Positions 1-6,821 of a stretch of 16,634 nt of DNA are shown one piece after another (position 1 is the stretch's first letter; each line of letters opens with the position of its first letter). Both the position numbers and the translations under genes were made by a program. Under the pieces are notes generated by a model. The model was not told where the DNA came from. It did not search any database and saw nothing but the letters and a program-made list of their open reading frames with translations. This stretch comes from Chloroflexota bacterium. GTDB taxonomy: Bacteria; Chloroflexota; UBA6077; CF-72. The DNA is taken from assembly GCA_019247135.1 (NCBI GenBank), contig JAFAPL010000765.1, positions 1 through 16,634 of the forward strand. Direction: 5' to 3'.

Positions 1-1056
1 AACGAGCACCACCAGAATGGCTATGGGCTCATGCCATCGCCGAACATCATCGCCGCGACGCTCACTCGACGGACGTCACGTGCGGCGATTTGCGTGATCG
101 GCAACTCCATCGCGCTGTACAACCCGCCAATTCGGGTCGCGGAGGAATTCGCGATGCTGGATGTGATGTCTGGCGGTCGCCTGGTGGCCGGTTTTCCCGT
201 GGGCACGCCAATGGACACCAATTTCTGCTATGGCCAGATTCCGGCACTCACGCGCGACAAATACATGGAAGCACACAGTCTGATCATGCGCGCATGGGCG
301 GAAGAGGAACCGTTTGCGTTCGACGGGAAATACAACCAGTTGCGCTGGGTGAACTGCTGGCCAAAGCCGATCCAGAAGCCGCATCCGCCGATTTACATCC
401 CGGGTGGCGGCTCCATCGAGACGTACGACTTCTGCCTGGACCACGACTACAACTATTCGTACCTGTCGTTTTATGGATACTTAGCCGCCAAGAGCCTCAT
501 GGACGCGTACTGGGAGCGCGTCGCCGCGCGAGGCAAAGACGAGTCGCCATTCCGCGGCGCCTTTGCGCAGATCATCGCCGTTGCGGATACGGATGCGGAG
601 GCCGAGCGACTGTATAGTGAGCATATTCTGTATTTCTTCAACCGCTGTCTGCATGTCTTCCCGGGCTTCCTCGATCCACCCGGGTATCGCACCATAAAAA
701 CCGTCAAAGCAACCTCATTGCAGCGGCTCCAGCGCATGCAGCAGCGACAGGAGGAAGTCACCTGGCAGAGACTGGTCGACGGCGGCATGGTCATCGCCGG
801 CAGTCCGGAAACAGTGCGTCAGCGGATGGAGGACCTGATCAGGACACTCCACGTCGGGCACGTGTTCTGCCTGCTCCACACCGGCAATCAACCGGACGAC
901 AAGACGCGCCACAATACCCGTCTTTTCGCTCAGGAGGTCATGCCGAAGCTCCGCCACATGTGGCCGGAGTGGCAGCACGATGACCGATGGTGGATCCATC
1001 CGCTCGAGGAGCGCGTTCGACCTGAAGCTCCCGCGCGAGCCGCGGTCATGGCATGA
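1..1056 (+). CDS. Luciferase-like monooxygenase (LLM family), 5' end outside window
   Basis: The frame is open from base 1, upstream of the first visible ATG at 31, and reads NEHHQNGYGLMPSPN. The EHH...G..PSP block is typical of the flavin-binding (beta/alpha)8 barrel of luciferase-like oxidoreductases, so the true start lies before the window and roughly 40-60 residues are missing. Further family-like stretches are LDVMSGGRLVAGFPVGTP and, near the C-terminus, VIAGSPETVRQRMEDL. Members oxidise small substrates (alkanals, alkanesulfonates, terpenoid ketones) using FMNH2 or F420; the cofactor and substrate cannot be told from this sequence. The stop TGA (1054-1056) overlaps the ATG of the following alpha/beta hydrolase (ATGA), so the two are probably translated together. 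Confident in the family, not in the reaction. Confidence 0.9.
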   Translation, partial: NEHHQNGYGLMPSPNIIAATLTRRTSRAAICVIGNSIALYNPPIRVAEEFAMLDVMSGGRLVAGFPVGTPMDTNFCYGQIPALTRDKYMEAHSLIMRAWAEEEPFAFDGKYNQLRWVNCWPKPIQKPHPPIYIPGGGSIETYDFCLDHDYNYSYLSFYGYLAAKSLMDAYWERVAARGKDESPFRGAFAQIIAVADTDAEAERLYSEHILYFFNRCLHVFPGFLDPPGYRTIKTVKATSLQRLQRMQQRQEEVTWQRLVDGGMVIAGSPETVRQRMEDLIRTLHVGHVFCLLHTGNQPDDKTRHNTRLFAQEVMPKLRHMWPEWQHDDRWWIHPLEERVRPEAPARAAVMA

Positions 1057-1847
1057 ATTCACGCAGCGTCAGCACTGCACGCGGAGCCGAGGTCCGCGTG
1101 TTCGAGTACGGCAGCTCGAACGGTACGCCAGCAGTTTTCATGCACGGACTCAGCGGATTACTCGATGATTGGCGGTTTCTCGAACTTCTTGCCAGGGAGC
1201 ACCGCGTCATTGCGCCCGAACTGCCAGGCTATGGCGAGTCCACCGGTGAAGAGCTATTGGAGGACATGCTCGATTTTGCGCTGCACGGGTGGGACATTCT
1301 TCGCGCGCTCGATGTGAACGATGCGCATCCTATGCTGATCGGGCATTCACTGGGCGGGATGATCGCCGCTGAGATGGCGTGCCTCGCGCCGGAGCTGATC
1401 GATAAGCTGGTGCTGATCGATCCCCTGGGGCTCTGGCTCGACGCGTATCCAATCGTCGATGCGTTCTCGCTTTTGCCGTACGAATTTGCGGAATACCTAT
1501 TCCACGACGCGGCACGCGCGCAGGCATTGCTGCCCGGCACGAGCGACCTGGCCAACGAGGATGAACTGAGAGATTTCTTCGCGGGAAACTCGCGCCGGCT
1601 TGGAACCGCTGGCAAAATGCTCTTCCCGATTCCAAACCGGCGAGTTTCGAAGCGCCTGTATCGCTTGCGGGCGCCAACGCTCGTCGTGTGGGGCGAACAG
1701 GACCGCTACGTCCCGCCGGCCTACGCGGAACACTGGGCTGCCCTGCTTCCGTCGGCAGATGTCGTCCGCATCGCCGAGGCGGGGCATATGCTGCCGTACG
1801 AACAGCCCGAAGCTCTGGCTCAGGCGGTTGCCGCCTTCGCGGGCTGA
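1053..1847 (+). CDS. Alpha/beta hydrolase
   Basis: A 264-residue cytosolic alpha/beta-hydrolase-fold protein with no signal peptide. The catalytic triad is readable: nucleophile Ser99 in the elbow GHSLGG (97-102), Asp217 in WGEQDRYVPP, and His245 in AGHMLPYEQPE. The oxyanion-hole HG is at 31-32 (FMHGLSG). The cap region is roughly residues 125-200. Its ATG shares bases with the upstream stop codon (ATGA), which fixes the start and indicates coupling to the luciferase-like monooxygenase. A plausible but unproven role is hydrolysing an ester or lactone made by that oxygenase. It could also be a C-C bond hydrolase or haloperoxidase-like enzyme, since the fold alone does not discriminate. Confidence 0.92.
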   Translation: MNSRSVSTARGAEVRVFEYGSSNGTPAVFMHGLSGLLDDWRFLELLAREHRVIAPELPGYGESTGEELLEDMLDFALHGWDILRALDVNDAHPMLIGHSLGGMIAAEMACLAPELIDKLVLIDPLGLWLDAYPIVDAFSLLPYEFAEYLFHDAARAQALLPGTSDLANEDELRDFFAGNSRRLGTAGKMLFPIPNRRVSKRLYRLRAPTLVVWGEQDRYVPPAYAEHWAALLPSADVVRIAEAGHMLPYEQPEALAQAVAAFAG

Positions 1848-1908
1848 TTCTCCGTAGTCGGTTACTGGGTCAGCCAGACAACGAGCTACAGTACTGGCTC
1901 AGTTACGC

Positions 1909-3165
1909 ATGCCGACCAGGACTCGATCGACCGTGCTCGACATCGAGGGGCACGAAGTCGTGATCACCAATCCCGACAAGGTGTTCTTCACCCGCACGGG
2001 GCATACCAAGCTCGACATCGTCAACTACTATCTGAGTGTCGCCGAGGGCGCCATCCGCGGCGTGTTCGGACGTCCGATGGCGCTCAAGCGCTACGTGAAC
2101 GGTGCCGACGGCACACCCTTCTACCAGAAGCGCGCGCCAACCTCACGTCCGGACTGGATCGAAACGGCCGAGCTGAGCTACCCGTCGGGTCGAACGGCCG
2201 ATGAGATCGTCGTTCGCAATGCCGCGCAACTGGCCTGGGTCATCAATCTTGGCTGCGTCGACCTGCATCCTCACCCGGTCCGCGCCGAGGATCTCGACCA
2301 TCCGGATGAGCTGCGTGTCGACCTCGATCCGGTGCGTGGCATTGGATGGCCGCAAGTACGCGATGTCGCAATGGTGTGTCGAGAGGTGCTCGACGATTTC
2401 GGCCTGATTGGCTGGCCGAAAACCTCGGGTTCGCGCGGGTTTCATATTTATTGTCGGATTCAGCCGCGCTGGACCTTCGACGAAGTCCGGCGCGCAGCCG
2501 TCGCCTTCGCGCGTGAAGTGGAGCGCCGGGCGCCCGCGATCGCCACCGCGAAGTGGTGGAAAGAAGAGCGGCAGGGCGTGTTCGTCGATTACAACCAGAA
2601 CGCGCGCGACCACACCACCGCCTCGGCGTATTCGATTCGGCCGACACCGAATGCGCGGGTGTCGACGCCTTTGCGATGGGCCGAAGTGCCGACGTGCACG
2701 CCGGATTCGTTCACGATCGACACGGTGCCTGGGCGGTTCGCCTCGATGGGTGATCCTGAAGCTGACATGGACCAGGTTGCGGGGTCGCTGGAGCCGCTGT
2801 TAGCGCTGGCCGCGGAACAGGGCGCCCTGGAGGCGCCCCGAACTGGCGAGGTGCCCGCGCCGGCGCCTGGCAAGAGCGCCGGTCCCACAGGCCGGCGGCG
2901 GACGACGGCACCATTGATCGAGATTGCGCGCGCGGAGTCGGAGCGTGAGGCGATGGACGGATTGGAGCGTTGGAAGGAGCGCCACGGTGACGTGTGGCCA
3001 TACCTCCAGCCGAATGACGTGCTGGTCGACAACATGCGCGGTCGCGTGACCACGTGGACGCGCATCCGGCTGAACTTGCAGCATGTGCCCGAGGCGGAGC
3101 GTCCGCCACAGGAGCCGCTCGAGGTGGACTACGATCCGTGGGCCGCTTACACCGGGCCCGGATAA
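1909..3165 (+). CDS. Stand-alone LigD-type primase-polymerase (PolDom) protein
   Basis: A 418-residue protein whose first ~290 residues match the archaeo-eukaryotic-primase polymerase domain of bacterial NHEJ ligase D. Visible landmarks: ITNPDKVFF near 19-27, the metal-binding pair Asp138/Asp140 in RVDLDP, KTSGSRGFH (171-179), and the third metal ligand Asp227 in FVDYNQN followed by ARDHTTASAYSIRPTP. The family adds nucleotides to broken DNA ends with Mn2+ and usually sits with a nuclease and an ATP-dependent ligase in one polypeptide. Here neither is fused and no ku or ligase gene is in the window. After a Pro/Ala-rich linker (about 308-335) there is a separate C-terminal segment (336-418) ending in VDYDPWAAYTGPG. 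No clear Shine-Dalgarno precedes the ATG. It may serve in end joining or as a separate PolD-like repair enzyme. Confidence 0.9.
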   Translation: MPTRTRSTVLDIEGHEVVITNPDKVFFTRTGHTKLDIVNYYLSVAEGAIRGVFGRPMALKRYVNGADGTPFYQKRAPTSRPDWIETAELSYPSGRTADEIVVRNAAQLAWVINLGCVDLHPHPVRAEDLDHPDELRVDLDPVRGIGWPQVRDVAMVCREVLDDFGLIGWPKTSGSRGFHIYCRIQPRWTFDEVRRAAVAFAREVERRAPAIATAKWWKEERQGVFVDYNQNARDHTTASAYSIRPTPNARVSTPLRWAEVPTCTPDSFTIDTVPGRFASMGDPEADMDQVAGSLEPLLALAAEQGALEAPRTGEVPAPAPGKSAGPTGRRRTTAPLIEIARAESEREAMDGLERWKERHGDVWPYLQPNDVLVDNMRGRVTTWTRIRLNLQHVPEAERPPQEPLEVDYDPWAAYTGPG

Positions 3166-3201
3166 CGGATACGCACGTACGAGAGCGCGCGGCGGCCGTC
3201 G

Positions 3202-3207
3202 TACCAT
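3202..3207 (+). promoter_or_regulatory. Putative -10 box TACCAT for leaderless transcript
   Basis: TACCAT lies exactly 6 nt before the ATG at 3214, and no Shine-Dalgarno is present. A TANNNT box at this distance is the known signature of leaderless mRNAs in mycobacteria and Deinococcus. No convincing -35 is seen. Confidence 0.4.
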
Positions 3208-3213
3208 GGCCCG

Positions 3214-3993
3214 ATGACTGAGCCACTGCAGCGCGAGGCGCGGGGCGGCGTCGCGATTCTCACTTTGAACCGTCCACAGGTGCGCAACGCGATCGACGGC
3301 GAAACGCGGACCGCGCTGCGTGCGGCAGTTCAGCAGATTCAACAGGATCCTGATGTCCGTGGGGTCGTGCTGACCGGTGCGGGAACGGCCTTCTGCTCGG
3401 GTGGCGACGTCAAGGGCATGCAGGATCGCCATGCGGCGGGCTCGGATGTGGCGGGTTATGGCTGGCGCCGCCAGCACGAGCTCCACGAGATCTTGCACTC
3501 CCTCCACTTCCTCGATCGTCCAACCGTTGCAGCAGTCAACGGACCTGCTTTCGGTCTCGGGCTGGATCTGGCGCTGTGCTGCGACTTCATCTTCGCGTCG
3601 GAGCGCGCGACCTTCTCGGCGGGATTCGTCCACCGTGGGCTGGTGCCGGATGGTGGCGGCATGTTTTTCTTGCCTCGCCGGGTCGGCCTCGCGCGGGCGA
3701 AGGACCTGATCTTTTCGGGCCGCACCGTTGCGGCCGGTGACGCGTTGGCGATCGCGCTGGCGGACCGCGTGTTCGAGCACGAGTCGCTGCTCGAGGAGAC
3801 GTGTGCGTATCTCGAAGAGCTGGCCCGTCTACCGCGGACCGCGCAGGCGCTGGCCAAGAACGTGTTGAATCGCACGTTCGAGCTCAGTCTGGACGAGGTC
3901 AACGCGCTGGGCGCGCAGGCGCAGGCGATCTGCTATACGACTCCGGAGCATACCGCCGCCGTCGAGGCCTTTCTCAACCGGCCTCGACGGTAG
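3214..3993 (+). CDS. Enoyl-CoA hydratase/isomerase (crotonase) family protein, isomerase-type active site
   Basis: 259 residues with the crotonase fold: the oxyanion-hole segments AFCSGGDVKGM (59-69) and NGPAFGLGLDLALCCDF (109-125), then the family helix PEHTAAVEAFLNR at the C-terminus. Aligning by eye to rat mitochondrial hydratase, the two catalytic glutamates are not conserved: Glu144 corresponds to Asp118 and Glu164 to Phe138. Instead there is Asp146 in GLVPDGGG, the position used as acid/base by PaaG-like and delta3-delta2-enoyl-CoA isomerases. I therefore favour a CoA-ester isomerase over a hydratase. It is cytosolic. It follows the polymerase gene by 48 nt but probably has its own start site. 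An 11-bp hairpin covers the last codons. Confidence 0.9.
   Translation: MTEPLQREARGGVAILTLNRPQVRNAIDGETRTALRAAVQQIQQDPDVRGVVLTGAGTAFCSGGDVKGMQDRHAAGSDVAGYGWRRQHELHEILHSLHFLDRPTVAAVNGPAFGLGLDLALCCDFIFASERATFSAGFVHRGLVPDGGGMFFLPRRVGLARAKDLIFSGRTVAAGDALAIALADRVFEHESLLEETCAYLEELARLPRTAQALAKNVLNRTFELSLDEVNALGAQAQAICYTTPEHTAAVEAFLNRPRR
3959..3990. other. 11-bp hairpin overlapping the 3' end of the crotonase gene
   Basis: Perfect arms CCGTCGAGGCC (3959-3969) and GGCCTCGACGG (3980-3990) enclose a 10-nt loop and end directly at the TAG stop. There is no T-run after it, so it is not a textbook terminator. It may still help end transcription before the convergent copper operon, or be a by-product of codon use. 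Confidence 0.45.
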
Positions 3994-4043
3994 CACCGGG
4001 GGCACCCGTGGCAGAGACAGCCCTGGGATTGCAAGCGGGCTCT

Positions 4044-4067
4044 TCTCTCGTTGGACCCTCCGAGAGA
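4044..4067. terminator. Possible hairpin between convergent genes
   Basis: TCTCTCG (4044-4050) and CGAGAGA (4061-4067) form a perfect 7-bp stem with a 10-nt loop in the short spacer between the crotonase gene (+) and the last copper gene (-). No U-tract follows on either strand, so termination here is a weak inference. Confidence 0.3.
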
Positions 4068-4084
4068 GATGTACCAGCGTGCGT

Positions 4085-4735
4085 TCAGTGCGCGCCGTTG
4101 GCGGTCAATGCAGCCATCGCATCCTTGAGCGCATTCTCGAGCCCCTCACCACTCGCGATGGCAAGGTTGAAGGTCAGCTCGTCGATCTTGCCTCTGTATT
4201 GATCGCGGATCGCCTGGCGTTTGCGATACGTGTTGACGCGCACATCGTTGATGCCTTTGGTAATGGCGTCGTCGCCGCTGGCCGGGACGTTCGCCGCCGG
4301 AGCCGCGGCCACCGTCGTCGGAGCCGACGCATTCGAAGCCATCGGCGTGGGCGTTGCGGCGGCCGGGGGTCCGGCCACGGTGAAGACGAATGAGCCGTCA
4401 TTCGGGTCACCATCGTCGCCCGACACGTTGTGCCAGACGACGGTGTACGTGCCCGGGCCAGCGCCACGTAGCGGCACGCTCGCATTCGTCCGATGCTGGA
4501 GGTCGATCTGCGCCGGCCCGGTGGTCACTTCGGTTCCGTCTGGGCCTCTAACGTTGAACTGCATGGCTGCGAGCTCCTCGGTGAACGTCACCTGCAGGAT
4601 GGACGGTAACGTCTGCACCGTGCCGTTGGACGGCGGATTGGAGCTGGAGTACTGAGCGTGCGCGGAAGCGACCTCAGCAGAAGCAACAGCGAGAACAAAA
4701 AGGAGGACTGAAGGCAACGCAATTCGCAAATGCAT
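4085..4735 (-). CDS. Exported CopC-like copper-binding protein with helical C-terminal tail
   Basis: 216 residues from the chosen start. A signal peptide (1-25) ends ASA|HAQY, which would leave His26 as the mature N-terminus, the Cu(II) ligand of CopC proteins. The CopC beta-sandwich covers about 26-122 (SNPPSNGTV, LQVTFTEEL, GTYTVVWHNVSGDD, GSFVFTV). In the second half of the usual copper site, D-G-H-P, this protein has D108-G-D110-P, so the histidine is replaced. A Pro/Ala/Thr-rich linker (123-155) leads to a charged, predicted helical tail (157-216) that is not part of CopC. I chose ATG 4735 because AGGAG lies 10 nt upstream; an ATG at 4753 overlapping the previous stop (ATGA) is the alternative and would add six residues. 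Last gene of the copper operon. Confidence 0.85.
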   Translation of the reverse strand: MHLRIALPSVLLFVLAVASAEVASAHAQYSSSNPPSNGTVQTLPSILQVTFTEELAAMQFNVRGPDGTEVTTGPAQIDLQHRTNASVPLRGAGPGTYTVVWHNVSGDDGDPNDGSFVFTVAGPPAAATPTPMASNASAPTTVAAAPAANVPASGDDAITKGINDVRVNTYRKRQAIRDQYRGKIDELTFNLAIASGEGLENALKDAMAALTANGAH

Positions 4736-4745
4736 ACTGATGTCT

Positions 4746-4750
4746 CTCCT
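4746..4750 (-). promoter_or_regulatory. Shine-Dalgarno AGGAG deciding the CopC-like gene start
   Basis: Read on the minus strand, AGGAG is followed by 10 nt and then the ATG at 4735. It overlaps the end of the upstream CopC-CopD gene and favours 4735 over the in-frame ATG at 4753. Confidence 0.55.
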
Positions 4751-6066
4751 CATGGAATGAAGTTGCGAGCGGGGACAACGCCCGCCAACATGGCGGCGAC
4801 GGCCAGGACCAGGACGCCTGCCGCGAGCTCGAGACGTACACCGCGAACGAACGGCACGCCCACGCGCGTGAGCGTGTTGACGCCTGCCAGGATCGTCATC
4901 ACGGCGAGCAGTACCACTTTGACAAGGACGAGCTGGCCGTACGTGTTGTTCACGAGTTCGTCCCAGCTACCTATCTCGAACGCGGCCTGGAGCGCGCCGG
5001 AGAGGGCGACGACGCCGAGCGCAACGAGCCCCAGGCGAGAAAAGCCGCGGATGACACGCGGGAGCAAGGGTTCGTTCCCGCTGGAATAGCGCAGCAAGGG
5101 CGCGAGCGCGAGCAGCAGAGCCAGTCCGCCGACCCATGCCGCCGCCCCGATGACGTGGAGCCAGTCAACCAGAATTCCCAGGCTGGCCCCACTCGGCAGC
5201 GCCGCGCCATGACTGGTCAGGCTGGTGGTGAGCAGGATGGCCGGCACCATCGCAATCGCGGACTCGGCCGCGACCCCCTCCACGCCCCAGACGCCGATCA
5301 GCGCAACCGCCGCCACTTCGATGCCGAATCGCGGCCACCAGATGGCCGCGAAGCGACCGCGGCCGAGCAGGTCGATCAGCGGCTGACCGAGCCCTTGCAC
5401 CAGCGGCACGTTGGCGGCGGCCGCGGCCTGCGCCACGGCGGCGTAGAGCGTGCCAACGACCAACAGCACACCGGCGACGAGGGCGAGGCGCCGTGTCCGC
5501 CGCGCACCACGCTCGGCAAATGCAGCATCACCTGGGCGCAGCAGCGGCGCGATCACCAGCTTCCACGTTGCCAGCCCGCCTCCGAACACGCTGGCCGCGA
5601 GATAAAACCACCAGCGCGCAAGGGTGGTCTCGGGCGTGCTGGTGTTCTGCACTGATTGGACCGTTGTGCTCGCAAGTTCGGCTCTGACCGGGACGCCGAC
5701 AAACAGCGAATACTGCCCCCCGTCGGGGTGGACGTCGATCGTCGACAGGCTGCGCCACTGCACCGAATAGGCGCCATTGCCCAGATTCGATGGCAGTGAG
5801 ACGACCAGCAACCGGTCATTGTTCGGATCGACGTGGCTATCGCCCAGGTCGACCTGGGTCCCGTTCGCATCGACAACTCGCACGTTGCTGAAAACGGGAT
5901 CGATCGGCTCGCTGAAGAGCAACTGGACATCGGACGGAGCGCGGGCCAGCGACTCACTCGAGGACGGCGTCGCGCGTAGCAGGACAGCATGCGCTTCGGT
6001 TGTCTGTTGGATCAGCACCACCAGCAACGCAGCACATCCAGCTGCAAGCGCGAGCCGTCGCTGCAT
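4750..6066 (-). CDS. CopC-CopD fusion copper transport protein
   Basis: 438 residues from the ATG that overlaps the preceding stop (TAATG); a longer in-frame ORF to 6210 lies inside the upstream gene and is discarded. Signal peptide 1-25 (TEA|HAVLL) gives mature His26. The CopC domain spans ~26-125, with the second copper site D111-V-H113-P. A CopD domain of about eight membrane segments follows (roughly 153-173, 194-213, 243-262, 268-287, 297-323, 342-361, 375-397, 412-430). Conserved CopD-like histidines are His286 in SLTSHGAA and His304 in DWLHVIGAAAWVGGL. This YcnJ-like architecture is associated with copper binding outside the membrane and movement of copper inward; direction here is inferred. 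It resembles the CopC-CopD part of the larger fusion two genes upstream and is probably a duplicate. Confidence 0.93.
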   Translation of the reverse strand: MQRRLALAAGCAALLVVLIQQTTEAHAVLLRATPSSSESLARAPSDVQLLFSEPIDPVFSNVRVVDANGTQVDLGDSHVDPNNDRLLVVSLPSNLGNGAYSVQWRSLSTIDVHPDGGQYSLFVGVPVRAELASTTVQSVQNTSTPETTLARWWFYLAASVFGGGLATWKLVIAPLLRPGDAAFAERGARRTRRLALVAGVLLVVGTLYAAVAQAAAAANVPLVQGLGQPLIDLLGRGRFAAIWWPRFGIEVAAVALIGVWGVEGVAAESAIAMVPAILLTTSLTSHGAALPSGASLGILVDWLHVIGAAAWVGGLALLLALAPLLRYSSGNEPLLPRVIRGFSRLGLVALGVVALSGALQAAFEIGSWDELVNNTYGQLVLVKVVLLAVMTILAGVNTLTRVGVPFVRGVRLELAAGVLVLAVAAMLAGVVPARNFIP

Positions 6067-6806
6067 TACGAAAAGGTCGGCTCCCCGGTTTGCGGATCTA
6101 CGGTGAAATCGAATTCCGCCTTGGCGTCGTCGAAGATGTTCGTGCGACGCACGATGGCCTGGGCGTGCCAGGAGCCCGGAACCGAGACCTCGTCGTTGTT
6201 CAGGACCCAACCGCCGTCACCGCTCGGCTTGGTGTCCAGCAAGTCATCTCCGAGGTCAGGCCGCGACAGATCGATGCGGATGCGTTCCACTCCAGACGTG
6301 TTGTTGAGGTCCACGCGCAGCATGCTCGAGCCGTCTTGCGCGGCTGTCACCGTCAGGCTCGCCATCAGGTCGGCCGCCGGAGCTTGCTTCTGGGCTGAGC
6401 CGTTGATGATCCCAACTGGGCCACCGCTGATCACGAACGCGAAGAACCCCTGAGCCTGGTGGCCGTCCTTGGCGTCCATGGTCGTCCAATCGACGGTGTA
6501 CGGACCCGGCGCCAGATCGCTCGTCGGACTGATCGATGCGACAGCGTTGCCACTGACCGGATCGACGTTCGTCGGCTGAGGTGCACCGCTGGAGTCGAGT
6601 AAGACTAGCGACGACTGGTTGGCCACGATTGGATCGTCGTAGTTGATGACGATGTGTGCGGGCGCGTTGTCGAGCCGCGCGTTCGGAATTGGATTCATCG
6701 TTTGCGGCCTGGCATGCGCGAACACCGCCGTGCCAGGGCTCGCGACGAGCGCAGCCAGCGCAAATGAGGCCGCGCTGCCGAATCGAAGTGCGCGCTTAAT
6801 GGACAT
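6066..6806 (-). CDS. Exported CopC-domain protein with C-terminal YtkA-like domain
   Basis: 246 residues. Signal peptide 1-30 (AVFA|HARPQ) leaves His31 as mature residue 1. The CopC-like sandwich (31-127) keeps the copper pair as D114-G-H116. A second beta domain (about 150-236), with GSWHAQAIVRRT and DDAKAEFDFTV, strongly resembles the extracytoplasmic domain of the big upstream fusion (GTWQAELLVRRT, DDARSALRFLV), a YtkA-like fold by my reading. There is no membrane anchor after the signal peptide, so it is likely secreted or held at the cell surface by partners. ATG 6806 is chosen over TTG 6809 because AGGAG lies 5 nt upstream. Its stop overlaps the start of the CopC-CopD gene. Confidence 0.87.
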   Translation of the reverse strand: MSIKRALRFGSAASFALAALVASPGTAVFAHARPQTMNPIPNARLDNAPAHIVINYDDPIVANQSSLVLLDSSGAPQPTNVDPVSGNAVASISPTSDLAPGPYTVDWTTMDAKDGHQAQGFFAFVISGGPVGIINGSAQKQAPAADLMASLTVTAAQDGSSMLRVDLNNTSGVERIRIDLSRPDLGDDLLDTKPSGDGGWVLNNDEVSVPGSWHAQAIVRRTNIFDDAKAEFDFTVDPQTGEPTFS

Positions 6807-6811
6807 CAATT

Positions 6812-6816
6812 CTCCT
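6812..6816 (-). promoter_or_regulatory. Shine-Dalgarno AGGAG of the CopC-YtkA gene
   Basis: AGGAG with a 5-nt spacer before ATG 6806, located in the 15-nt gap after the stop of the large fusion. It settles the start against the in-frame TTG at 6809. Confidence 0.6.
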
Positions 6817-6821
6817 GAGAC

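Noticed and set aside
2800..3780. 326-codon minus-strand ORF across the polymerase and crotonase genes
   Set aside because: It spans two well-supported genes on the other strand and has no recognisable motif.
6067..6210. 48-residue N-terminal extension of the CopC-CopD protein
   Set aside because: It lies inside the upstream gene in another frame and would bury the signal peptide; the TAATG overlap start at 6066 is better.
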